From Haematococcus lacustris (taxonomy: Eukaryota > Chlorophyta > Chlorophyceae > Chlamydomonadales > Haematococcaceae): a stretch of DNA of 64,000 bases. The notes under the pieces are model-generated. The model was not told where the DNA came from. It searched no databases and saw only the letters and a program-made list of their open reading frames with translations. This document shows, in pieces, positions 31,602-43,234 of this stretch. How positions within the stretch are numbered: the stretch's first letter is position 1; every line of letters starts with the position of its first letter. The stretch is taken from assembly GCA_030144725.1 (NCBI GenBank), contig JASKMD010000015.1:1515487-1579486 (forward strand), written 5' to 3'. The position numbers and the translations under genes are program-made.

Positions 31602-34600
31602 GGCAGCCTTGTCTGCTATCTGGTTCATGGCGCAGGGCTGTGCGCTGCCGGTTGATGGCCTGCCTGATGTCTCACCACAACAGCCTGGCCAGCTTCAGGC
31701 TGCGACCCTGCCTGGTCAGCCTGCAGGCCGCCGGGCTGCCCCTGCTGCCCCACCTCCACCACCAGCTGTGCCGTCACCTACCCTGGGTAGAGCAGCCCGG
31801 GCAGCAGGGGACGCCAGCAAAGAAGAGGAGAGGGACGACGATGGGGTCAGGGGGGGCAAGCAGGGGGCATGCGGGCCAAGGAAGATGTCAGGAAAAAGGG
31901 CAGGGGGAGGGACAGGGGCAGGAGCAGGGGCAGGGGCAGGGGACAGACAGCCCTGCAATCACCGGAGCAGGTGGCAGCGCCAGTCAGGGGCCGCCACAGG
32001 GATCTGAGCAGCGCACGCCCACAGCCAAGGCCCCTCGCCCCCCTCGGCCGACCTTGTCGCCCCACTCCCCTTGCTCCCCTTCCCCCTCCCACGCCATGGC
32101 CCCACCCGCACCACCTCTTGACGTGCAGCTCATGTACTGGCTCCTGTGCGGGGCCACTGCTGCTGCGCAAGGCCCCTCCTCCTCCTCACCAGCATCATCC
32201 CTGGCTGCGAAAGGCGCAACCACACAGCATGACGCAGGCAGCACCGGGGTTGGCTTGCAGTCCATCACCCTGCGGGCCGTGGTGCAGACGGTGCTGCCAG
32301 GGTACACTCTGAGGGTCCCCGCTCTGGAGCTGGCGGTCGCCACGTCAGCTGCCCGTAGCGCCCTCATGACCTGGAGCTGCGCGAGTGCCCTCGAGGGTAT
32401 GTTGACCCGCGCGGGGCTGTGGACGCGGTACTGCCGTGTGGAGGCGCCGCTGCTGCTGGCGCTGGCGCAAGCGGAGGCGGACTGCGGAACCGCAGCGCCG
32501 GGCACGCGCACGGGACGGTCATTTGTGGAACCGGGACCCCGACCGGACGCGCCTCACTCTTGCGTCCAGCTTGTCTTGGCGCCACAGCGCCTGTTGGCTT
32601 CGCGCGCCTGGGTGCAGCAGCGGATGGACGAGCTGCACCGCTGCCTGCGCGCTTTGTTGCCGCAGTTGAGCCCTTTGCCTGATCTCGGCACCTCAGCAGG
32701 TATCGCGGAGTTGTGCCATCATCTGCGACTCGTGCCCTCAGCCCATCACCCCGGTTCCGACGGGCCGCAACCAGCAGCTGCCGCGCAGCTTCCAGCACCG
32801 CAGGCCGACTCGAGCCTGCTCGGACACCCGTCCGGGTTGTCGCTCAACAGCTCAGGGGGCCCAGGGAGTGCAGTGGGGGTATGCGGGTTGCTACTTCCTC
32901 CAGCTCCAGGCCAAGCAAAAATGAATGGCAGGGCTGCAATGCAGCAACAGGACCAGCAACAGCAGCAGCAGCAGGGGCAGCAGGGGCAGCAGCAGCAGGC
33001 ATGGCCTCAGCCATGGGTGGACTGGTGGCAACAGCAGGCGGTGGAGGGTGGGGTGCTTGGCAGCCTCTCTGCCTGGCGCTACCGCAGCCGCAGACAGCAG
33101 CAGCAGCAGCAGCGAGTACATACCCCCCACAGCCCCCCTCCATCCCCAGTCCCCCCGCCCCCAGCTCACCTTTCTCTGCCCCCACCCTCTCCAGCATGCC
33201 ACATGCATGGTCACCCTCTGCCCGCCCCCCAACCACACTTCACCCATGTTCCATTGAGCGCCCCACAGGCGAACCGCTCCCACGCATCACACCTCGGTCA
33301 CACCGGCCCTGGCCTGGGGTCACTCTTATCAGGCCTAGGGGGCCACAGGCAGCCGCCCCCTGGCCTGCCCCCCACTCCCAGCTTCTCTGCAGCTACTCAA
33401 GCCCTGGCCAACACCGCCCACGCTGCTTCCTGGCTGCTAACCCAGCTGCAGCAGCTGTCCGCTGTACTAGCAGGCCTAGACAGTGCATGCCAGCTGCTGT
33501 CAGAGGCAACCTCCCCCGAGTGCCCTGTGCCGCAACCACCCCAACCACCCCAACCAACACAACTGACACACCCGCTGGCAGCAGTTGCCTGCAACGGTCT
33601 GGCATCGGCCCCGGCTGCTGTCCAGCCCCTGCCCAGCCCCTTGCCGCTGTCAGCCCAGCTGCTGCCCGACATAGTGGGCTGCCAAGGACTATTAGCCACT
33701 CCCCCAGGGCCCCTGCTGCAACTGCTTCAACTGACTCAACCCCTCTCCCTCCCCAGCTCCCTGCCTCAAGTCCCATGCCCACCAAGCAGCTGCCAGGCAG
33801 CTGCTGGTGGCCCACCCCCACCTGGCCAGCCAGGGGTAGCGGCAGGAGCAGGAGGAGTAAGGGCAGGGTGCGGCAGCAGGTGTGCAGCTGGCGATGCTTG
33901 CTTCACAGACCTGGTCAGCCTACCTCCTGAGCTGCACTGCCTGCAGCAGCTGCTGGAGCAGGCAGGCGGAGGTGCTGGGCCTCCTGAGCACCAGCAGCTG
34001 AGGGGGACTTTGATAGGTTCGGAGGGTGGGGCAGGAGGGGCAGGAGGGGCAGGAGGGGCAGGAGGGCCTGCGGCCAGATCAGAGTCAGCTGCCCAGGCTG
34101 CCCAGGCTGCCCTGTGCCAGTCCTGGGTGGGCCAGCTGGTGCTGTTTGACAACGACGCCGCTGTGCCCGCTGCTGACGGCTGGGCAGGGCTGGCAGGCGG
34201 CAGGGTGGCGGTCAGCAGTACAACAGCAGTACAGCCACAGGCGGCAGCTGGAGGTGCGGATGGCCAGGAGCAGGTGCAGGCCATGTTGGCGCCTGAGCTG
34301 CCCTCCCCATGTGGAACCCATGCACCCAGCCGACTGTCACCCCTTCCTTTCAAATCTCACACTTCTCGACTGTCACTCCAAGGCTGGAGATGTGAGTGGC
34401 TGCCATCAGGCCTTCCCTTGCCTCAGCCACCCTGGAGCACCCTGCTGCAGGGTCACACTTCCCATCCCTCAGTCACACCCCACACATGTGACGTTCAAGG
34501 GCTCCAGGTTGGGCCTGCAGCACCCCACCCTTTCAAGTGCTTTGATAGCATGGTGGGACCAGGCAGACCAGCTTCCCGCCAGCTTCCGGCCTGCTCCTCA

Positions 34601-37600
34601 CCACCTGCCAACCAGCTTCCTGGGCCCCTTGCCTGGTCTGGCCACAGAGCTGCTGGCCTAGTGAGTGGGCGGCTGCTGGCAGTACTGCTGCCCCCGCCAC
34701 CTGCTGTCGTGGCGCCCACTGCAGCAGCAGCGCATGCACAGCAGCAGGGGCAGGGAGTGGGGCAGGGGCAGGGGCAAGGGCAGGGGCAGGGGCAGGGGCA
34801 GGGGCAGGAGAAGGAGCAGGGGCAAGAATCATGGCAGGAGGATGGCCCCGTGGCAATGGCCTTGGTCAGCTTGTGGTGGGAAGCCCCCCAGCTGCCCCTG
34901 CCCTCCCAGCTGCTCCCCCCCGCCGCCCCCCTGCTGCTGTCAGACCCCTGCTCCCCCCCTGGCCCAGCCCCCCCCGACCCCAGCTTCGTCGAATCGGCTG
35001 CAGCGGCAGCGAGCACCAGCCCCCCAGAGCCCGAGCTAGTGCTGGTACCCTGCAGCTGCCTGTGGCTGCATGCCATGGCCAGTGGGGCGGGCAGCCTTGA
35101 CGCTGCCCTGGCCTCCCGCACCTTTGCCTCCCTGTTCCCAGTCCGGGTCAGGCTGGGGGGCGTGGCGGCAAGCTGTAGACTCGCTGGGGAGGCTGGAGGC
35201 CAGGGGTGGGTGAGCAGGGGGTGTCCTGGTCAGCAGGATCAAAGGGAGGGGCAGGGGGCAGGAGGGAGAGGGGGAGAGGGGCAGCATGGAACGCATGGGC
35301 AGCATGGGCAGCAGAGTCAGCACGGTCAGGGGTTGCAGCAGAGGAGTAGCTGTGGTGGTGGTGAGGGGAGGCAGGACGTGCAGTCATCGCACGGCAGCAG
35401 GAGCAGCGGCAGTGGGCAGTCCGTGAGGCTTGCCTCCCAGCTGCCTGGGGTGTGCTGCCAGGGAGGGGACAGGGCAGAGGGGCTCCTGCTGCTGCGGCTG
35501 CGGCTGCTGTATCCTTCGCTGGTGGTGTTGGCACAGGTAAGTGGACAAAGGCAAAGGCAAAGGCAAAGGGTTAGGGTGGGTAATGTAGGACGAATGCATT
35601 CACTGGCCTTGCCGCAAGCTTTCCATGCTGTCCTTGTTCTCCTTTGTCCTGCTGCCTGTGCCCTAAACTGCCTGTGCTGAAATGATTTGACTCAGGACAC
35701 ACACTCACCCTCACACTCACACTCACACTTGCACTCACCCCGCCCATGCGCTGCACGCCGCAGGTCAGCGGTGACAGCCACCTAAGAGCAGCCCTGTGCA
35801 GCCCCTGCCCCTGGCAGCACCTGGCTAGGCGCTGGGTAGCAGCAGAGTGCGCTGCTCGGCTGCCCACAACAGCAGCCGGGGGGGCAGCAGGGGGAGGCGC
35901 TGGAGGCAGTGAGGCAGGCAAAGGAGCACCCACAGCCCCTGCAGCCCAAGCCAGCTTACCCCCCTCCCCTGCTCCCGGGGATTGTGGGGAGGCAGGGGTG
36001 GCAGCCTCCCTGACCCGCCTGCTGCTGGCAATCAGCCCCTGGGCAACCAGCCGTGGCTTGGCTTGGGTGGTGCAGCAGCTGGTCAGCAGCCTGTGCCTGG
36101 GTGAACCCCCCTCCGCCCTAGCCCTGCGCCTGGCCCCCTTGCCCCCTGCCGCCGCTTCCAACCAAAGTCAGCAGCAGGGGGGGGCCAGGCGGCAGGGGGC
36201 CACCAAGGTCAGCAAGCAGGCAGCGGGGGAGGTGCTTGCGCGCTTCCTGGCCGCCTGCCCACGCCTGGCTAACCACCCGGCAGAGCTAATGACAGCAGCA
36301 CGAGCGCAGGGAGGGTGGGTGGCTGGGGAAGGGGAGAGTGGGAAGAGATCAGAGGGAGGGAGGAAGGGGGTGAAGGTGTGGGGGTTGAAGGTGTGGGGGA
36401 AGTGCACTGCCAATGTGTTTGTAATCAAGAGCTATACTATAACCCCCTCCCAAGCACCGTACTCTAACTCTAACTCCCCAGCACGCTGTCCTGCCTGCTG
36501 CCCAGCCCCTCGTCTTCACTCTACATTAGCCTGCCTGCCTGCTGCTCCCCTGCCCTGCCTGCTGCCCCCTGCCTGCCCACCTCAGGCACCTGACGTCGAT
36601 GGGGGGCCGGCGGCTGTGGCATGAAGGCCTTGCAGCAGCAGCTGGGTCACGCCGCCCCCTCACACCTAGCCTGGCAGCACGCTACCAGCGCCAACTGCTG
36701 GCTCTGCAGGTGAGCTGTGGTGCAAAGGGAGGGGTGAATGCGCGGCAGGGCAGGGAAGAGAGAGGGAGGAAGGGAGGGAGGGAAGGAGGAGAGGGGGTAG
36801 CATGGCGTGTGCATGTAAGTTAAAATGACGTGGTTGGGGTGGGATTGCAACTGTGTTGCACCAGGTGCCGTGGTCGGGGTTCATACTTTCTGACATTCTG
36901 ACCTTGACTGTTTGCTGATGAAGAGGGGACCCTATAGTTTGCTGGGATATAGTTTGCTGGTTACTGTGCTGGGGTTGTGACTGTGCTGCCCTGACCTCGC
37001 TGACCTCGCTGACCCGACTGTGGTGTGTTGCGACAGGTGACCCACGGGCTGGCTGACCTGACCCGCACCGTTGCAGCCTGCGCCCTGACCTGCTCCTGGA
37101 CTCGCTGGGTCAGCAACCCCCCTGACCTGCACGCCCTCACTGCGCCCCAGCTGCAGCAGGGCCAGAGGCAAGGCCAGCCGCAGCCCAGCCAAACTCCAAG
37201 CTTTGCGAAGCAAGCAGGGCTGGGGCAACACACACAGACACCTACCCAGCATGGGGGAGGGCCTCAGGGGCAGGGGCAGGGGCAGGGGCAGGGGCAGGGG
37301 CAGGGGCAGGGGCAGGGGCGGGGGCAGGGGCAGGGGGTGCAGGCACGCAGCCAGGACCCCCCCTTTCCCCAGGATGAGCTGTTCCACCTAGCCTCTAAAG
37401 CACCTGGCCGCCTGCCCCTGCTGCGGCTGCTGGCCGTGACCCCTGCCGCTGAGCTGGTGCTGGCAGTGCGTGCTGACCCCTCCCCTGAGGCCTGGCGGTT
37501 AGCAGCAGCAGAGGCAGCAGAAGAACCAGCAGCAGGGGGGGCAGCAGCAGGGACCCGGGCGGAGGAGGCAGGGAGGCTGGGAAGTCACCCGCCCCCCTCC

Positions 37601-37837
37601 CGCCCACTGCCCAGAAAAGGCACGCCAGGGGGGCTGCCGGCAGGAGGTGCATGGGCTACCACCTCAGCGGATGGGTCAGACCCAGCTGCCCTGCTGGGTG
37701 CCCTGCAGCTTGCCTTAGGCCAGCGGCTGTCTCAGCTGCTGCAGCTGGAGGTGCCCCTGGCCTGGGACTGCTGCTGGGCTGACAGCCTGGACCCGGGCCT
37801 GACCTGGCCCGCTGGTTGTGGTCCCAGTGAACCCTAG
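31602..37837 (+). CDS. Family-A DNA polymerase (POLQ/theta-like), apparently catalytically degenerate
   Basis: Coding blocks: about 31602-35536 (borders inside uncertain), then 35764-36314, 36586-36709 and 37037-37837, the last junctions in phase. Co-linear resemblance to POLQ: LVSLQAAGLPLLPHLH and VQLMYWLLCGA (inactive exonuclease fold); YCRVEAPLLLALAQAEADCG near 32428 (VEMPL..VLA.ME); AGIAELCHHLRLVPS near 32698 (DDIAEVLFLELKLP); LVVLAQ/VSGDSHLRAAL across 35536/35764 (motif A region, RILAHLSHD); HLTSMGGRRLWHEGL at 36586 (VQTILGRRRYL); RYQRQLLALQ/VTHGLADLTRTVA at 36680-37080 (ERQAINTIVQGSAADIVKIA). The motif A Asp, the O-helix Lys/Tyr and the motif C HDE are not present at the aligned places. 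No helicase domain is visible in the window. Ala/Gln/Gly-rich inserts, including (GGGGCA)n, inflate the protein. Confidence 0.55.
34745..34815. repeat. (GGGGCA)n in polymerase-like coding block
   Basis: Tandem hexamers encoding a (Gly-Gln)n run. A second, longer tract of the same unit is at 37266-37335 in the last exon. Confidence 0.85.
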
Positions 37838-38130
37838 ACTGACGCCCACCAGGTGTGGGTTCGAATCCCAGTCCCGGCAGAATTGTCAGCGTGAGCCTGG
37901 CACTTGGCGAGCAAGCCATGACCTTAGGCCTGGTGGGGTCAGGGGTGGCTGCTCATGGAGTAAACAAGATGCATGCATCAAGTAGCCGGGCTGGCTGGGC
38001 AGGCGGTGTTGTGGGAGCAGGCCGCGCCCCAGGCGGTACTTACTCCTCCCTTAATGCGCACCGGTCTCCACGCCAGGGTTGCCTCCTTCTTTCTTCTTCA
38101 TCTTAAGCTTCTTCCTCTTCTTCATCTTAA
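37815..38130 (+). mobile_element. tRNA-headed SINE-like element
   Basis: A B-box-like GGGTTCGAATCCC at 37857-37869, with a weaker A-box-like TGGTCCCAGTGAA upstream, is followed by a 3' segment at 38012-38060 (gtgggagcaggccgcgcccc, aggcggta, ctcctcccttaatgc) that matches the LINE 3' end. A CTT-rich tail (38086-38130) follows. The stop codon of the polymerase-like gene (37835-37837) falls near its left edge, so the insertion may have truncated that gene. Ends not confirmed by a target-site duplication. Confidence 0.6.
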
Positions 38131-38309
38131 GCTTCTTCTGTGTAGCTAGGCAGGCGGGTGGGTGTTGTTCGCGTTGTGATGGGCCTAAGGTAGCATCGTC
38201 ACCTGTTGTGGCACTGCCAATGCAATCTCAACAGGTGGACACAGGAGCAGGCCAAGCTGCTTGCTGATGGTTGACGGAGTCGCTCAAAGGGGTCAAACCA
38301 CTGTATGCC

Positions 38310-38545
38310 CTTCTGTCAGCTGTCCACAGGGGGAAAGGGCTATGGGTCTGGGTACACCCCCTCAGTTAGGGTGTAGGTCAGGGTGTAGGTCAGGGGGTTC
38401 AAACCTCTGTTTGCACCCCTGAAAGAGCACCCCTGCATGAGCACCCCTGCATGGGCACCCCTGCATGGGCACCCCTGCAAGGTCAGCTGTCCACAGGGGG
38501 AATAGGGTTGAGGGTTCAGGTAACCCCCTTGGTTGGGGTGTTTGC
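38310..38545. repeat. Direct duplication plus 14-bp units
   Basis: 'gtcagctgtccacagggggaa' occurs at about 38315 and 38482 with similar following sequence. Between them are four copies of a GAGCACCCCTGCAT / GGGCACCCCTGCAT 14-bp unit (about 38418-38475). No coding content. Confidence 0.7.
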
Positions 38546-39868
38546 TGTTCTCAGGGCTCTGCATGCACTCATTAGCGTGCATGCCTTACACAGACACCGT
38601 CAACACGTGCATAGCCAACACTTTCACTTTGTTATGGTCTTCTTCTAGACTCGGTGATTCTGATCATGGTCTCTGTACCCGTTGCCTCACTACCTTCATC
38701 TGCCACGGGAGGGTGGCAGAGCATGACACAGATTATGCAACAGTGACTTGCATGCTTGCATGGCCCGCGATAGTTGCATGCTCGCCTTTTGAGATGGTCA
38801 CAGCTGGCCCCAGGCTCATCCCCAGGCTAATCCACCACCTTCACTCTCCAATCCCAACACTAGCTTAAATAAGCACCCTCCCTGTGGCTCGCCCACACCC
38901 TACCCAGCCCACCCCCATGCCCTGCCCATACCTTTTTGAAGGATCGCTCCAGTGACCCGGCTGCTGCAGAAGGCATCCACTAGGACCCCCTCAGCTGGCC
39001 ATGACCCATAGGCTGGCTTGCAGTCCCAGCCGCTGCCGGGCCCTTCCTGGACTTCGGGTCCTCGCCCCACAGCGCATCCCAGGTGGCCTCGGTGCCCGCC
39101 CTCTGGGCACAGCAGCCAGTGTCAGGGTTTTACTTCGCATGGGTTAGCTTGCCTGCGTGACGCCCGGGTCCAGCCCAAACCCAACATGTGTCTTGTGGTC
39201 GAAGCCTGAGGTGCCTGCCAACCCATACCCTCTGAAGGGTGGCTTGCATCCAGGGCACCTTGGCTGTGCTGCGGTCAAAGGCCCCGCAGATGCTGACGCT
39301 GCCTGCTTTTACCCTGCATGCAAACTGAAACCCCATATCAGATGCTTGCGGTCAAACTCCGTACTCCGCCCACCCCCCGACTTGAAGTTGGGCCACACAG
39401 GCCGATGGCAGGCAAGAAGCGCAAGAAGGGTAGGAGCCAGGCGTGCACCCAGCTGCGCTGATGGCCGAACCGGATCCCCATGTCCTGATGCTTGCGGCAG
39501 TTATTGAACTCGTCTCAGTGCTCCTGGCTGTTGGACCAGACAAGGCTGCCAGCCAAAGGCAAGGAATAAACACTGGGGGTGGGACAGCTGGTAGGATCGC
39601 TGCCTGTCCAGGTTAACACAGCAGGATGGGGCGTGCAGCAGATCGGTCTTTGGAGGGGATCAATGGGGCTGGTGAGGGTGAGCTAGCTGCTGAGGTTAAG
39701 TTCTGCGCACCATCCGATATAACGTGTGCCATGGAGCGGGTCGCCAGTGGTCGCAGCCAAGTTGTTGATGGGTAAAATCGTCATCATCCTCATTTCAATT
39801 CCATGCATTGAGCACATGACGCAACCCACTACAGCACCATGCGATGACTTTGCTTGCCGCGACGTGCT
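38546..39868. other. Intergenic; possible degenerate mobile-element coding pieces
   Basis: About 1.3 kb between the SINE/duplication block and the mTERF start. On the minus strand a short stretch reads EATWDALWGEDPKSRKGPAA (about 39080-39020) and another WVHAWLLPFLRFLPAIG (about 39465-39415), each in different frames with stops nearby. They look like decayed coding sequence but I cannot assign them. It must also contain the mTERF promoter. Confidence 0.3.
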
Positions 39869-41009
39869 ATGCGACGGTTGTCGGAGCGACGATGCAAAAG
39901 CTGTCGAGTGTCTGTCAACCTTTGCATACTGCCAGCCGCGACGTCATGGACATGCCGTCGTCCAGTCTCAGGCAGCGTGGGGGTGATGGCCACTCGCGAC
40001 GTGCTGGCCTATCTAAGGTCGGAGCTGGGTGACACTGACGGCATAAGGTGAGGATGTATGGCCGGGCCAGGGCCAGGGCCAGGGCCAGGGCCAGGGCCAG
40101 GGCCAGGGCCAGGGCCAGGGCCAGGGCCAGGGCCAGGGCCAGGGCCAGGGGCAGGGGCAGGGCCAGGGCCAGGGCCAGGGCCAGGGGCAGGGGCAGGGCC
40201 AGGGCTTACATTGCTGTGCGTGCCCTTTTGTGCACAAGACAGGCCAGAGCATGTGTCCAAGCTCAACTTGGCGCGGGACGTGGAGCCAGGGGTGAGCCCG
40301 CCCTGCTGCCCACTACACCCCTTCAACTCCAGTGCTTCCTGCCTGCTGCCCACCTGCTGTGCCCCGCCTGGCCCTGCTGCCCTGCGGCCCTGCGACCTGA
40401 GGCCGTCTGCCCTGCCTCACCGTCCCCCCGCACCCTTGTCCTGCGTGTGCTCCTGCCAGCTGCAGCAGCTGCTGCGCCTGCACTCGCGTCAGAAGGTGGC
40501 CCTGCTGTATCGCACTCACCCGGAGCTCATTGGCGTACCCCTGGCTGCCTGGCTGGACTTCCTCACCTCCTATGGCGTAGGGTCAGTGCAGGGCGGCTGG
40601 GGCAGGGGCAGGGGCAGAAGCGTGCCAGGAGTGGGGGCGGGACCTGTCAGGCGCTAGGCAACACCTCAGTGCAGCCTAAACAGAACAATTGGCATTTATC
40701 CTTCACCTGGCTCCCTCCAGGAACCACCCCCCTCCTGCCCCTCCTGCCCCTCCTGCCCCTCCCCCCCCTCCTCCCCTCCCTTCCCTCCCTCCTCTCATAC
40801 AGCCCTGCTGGTCTGCTCCCTGGCCCACAGGCGCCACGCCCTGATGGACCTGCTGTCGCGCCACACTCGCCTATTCACCCACGGCTCCCTCCTCACTGCC
40901 GGCCAGGCCATGAGCTTCCTGCAGGTCAGTTTGGGAGCAGGCCGCGCCCCCTACAGGCGGTAACTCCTCCCTTAATGCACGCCGGTGAATACCGGAGTAG
41001 TCTTCTTCT

Positions 41010-41056
<47 letters not shown>

Positions 41057-43190
41057 TTCTTGCCCGCCCACCTGCCCACCCACCCATCCGCCCGCCCGCC
41101 CGCCCGCTCGCCTCTGTTCTCAGGCATTGCTTCCCCCATTGCCTTGGCTTTTGCTGGCTGCAGTCCCTGGGCCTGAGCAGCCGTGACATCAGCAGCCACA
41201 TCATTCCAAACGCAGCCGAGCTGTTGCAGCAAGACGTGCGCACCCGCCTGCTGCCAGCGGTGATGTTCCTCACCGCCCCACTACAACCAGCAGCAGCAAC
41301 AGCAGCAGGCCCAACATCAGGGCGACAGGGGAAGGAGGGGTGGATAGGGCAGGAGCAGGCCAGAGGGCCACAGATCGACACGAAGGAGCAGCAGGGTGAC
41401 GGAGCTGGGGAGGGAGGGGTGGGAGCAGCAGGGAGTGGGGGTGCGGGTGTGCAAGCGGAAGGTGCGGAGTGCAGTGGGCTGGGGCTGAGTGGCGAAGAGT
41501 TGCGCTGCCTGGTGTCAAGGTGGGTGGAGGGCTCATTCATTACATCACATGAACTGGCCCACACGCACGCATGAACTGGCCCACACACGAACTGGCCCAT
41601 CACATCACATTCATCACATGATTTGGCCCACCTCGTCCCCCAGCGCACTGTCATTGGTTCCCTGTGCCTGGCCTACTGTTCCTTACACGCCATCCATGGC
41701 CTACCTTCCTTTGTCCCCAAGAGCCGGCCTGCAGTGAAGTGTTTATTGGGATTGAGCCGTGTGCGTCTGCATGAGGTCTCATTAGGCCCTTTGCTGCTGC
41801 TGCTGGTGGTGGTTGTGGTAGCTGTGGTGGTTGTGAGGGTGTTGAGACCTCCTGGTCCCTCCATTGTGCTCACTCTGAGAGTAGCCCAGCCGTGGTGATG
41901 GCACAAGCCGCCAGCACATGGCGCTGGTCAGGTCATGCCAGGGCAAGGCAGGTTAGGGTGTCTCTTCACCACACTGGAGTAGCTGGCTTCACAGTGTGAC
42001 CAGTCCAGTCATTCAAGCCGTTAGGTGTTGATGATACCACCTCGTTTCCCCTGTGGATTACCCTGGTGTCTCCTCATCATGCTGTTTTCGAGTTTTAAAA
42101 TCTTGCAGTTGTGTGACATCATATGTGTGACCACTTACTGGTGGGCTGACCTCTTGGCTGCAGGTGCCCCCGGGTGCTGCTGAGCAGCGTGGATACGGAG
42201 CTGAGACCCAGGGTGCAGTACCTGCGGCAGCAGCTGGGCCTAGAGGCTGGTGAGGTGAGGTGGTGGGCAGGGAGGGTTCAAACGGGCAGGGAGAGGGGGA
42301 GGGGCAGCGCCCTGGGAGGGGCAGGGGAGGTACAGGGAAAGCAAGGAACAGGGGGAGGAGGAGGAGAGGAGGAGCAGGAGGAGGAGGAAGGGGAGAGGGG
42401 AAGGGGAGAGGGGAAGAGGAGAGGGGAAGGGGAAGGGGAAGGGGAAGGGGAAGGGGAAGGGGAAGGGGAAGGGGAAGGGGAAGGGGAAGGGGAAGGGGAA
42501 GGGGAAGGGGAAGGGGAAGAGTACAGAGGGCCAACTCAGGCATAGCTAGGGAGGAAGACAGGGGCCACCCATGTCAGGGTCAGGGTCAGGGTCAGGCCGC
42601 ACTGACTCCCCTTAGACAGCTGGCTGCAGCAGAAAGGGGAAGGGAGGAAGGGGAAGGAGCACGCAAGGGGCATGTAGTGCTCCTTCAGCTGGCCTGCAGG
42701 TGCGGCGGCTGCTGGGAGTGAACGCGGCCTTGCTGGTGCAGCCGCTGCAGCCCACAGTGGAGGTGGCCCTGGCCTTCCTGCAGCTGGACTGCGGCTTCAC
42801 TCGCCCCGCTGCCATGCGACTCCTGGCCAGCTGCACGGGTAAGGCCCCCTTAAGGCAAGCAGCATGCAACCGCCCGCCCCGCCCCGCCTGCCCCGCTGCA
42901 AGATGTTTGCAAAGCTCCCAGAGCCCCTGTGAGGTGTGAGGGTCCCAGGCGGCCCTGCGCTGCGCTGCGCTGTCCACCTGGTGCTGCAGACCTGACGCTG
43001 CTGTCCCGCGCTAACCTGCGGCGCAAGTGGAGGTTCCTGGTGGACCAGGTGTTGGGCCCTCACACCCAGGCACTGCTGGCAGACCTCCAACCCCCACCCA
43101 CACCCGACCCATGCTATGGATGCAGCAGCAGCAGCAGCACGTTACAGGTCCCTGCCCCCGCCTGCAGTCAGCAAGTAGCCTCCCAATCAT

Positions 43191-43234
<44 letters not shown>

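Noticed and set aside
37840..37900. tRNA gene around the B-box-like GGTTCGAATCC
   Set aside because: No pairing acceptor stem or D arm found; better explained as a SINE.
39020..39560. A minus-strand gene with EATWDALWGED and WVHAWLLPFLRF
   Set aside because: Pieces are in different frames with stops between them and no consistent splice sites; kept only as possible decayed coding sequence.
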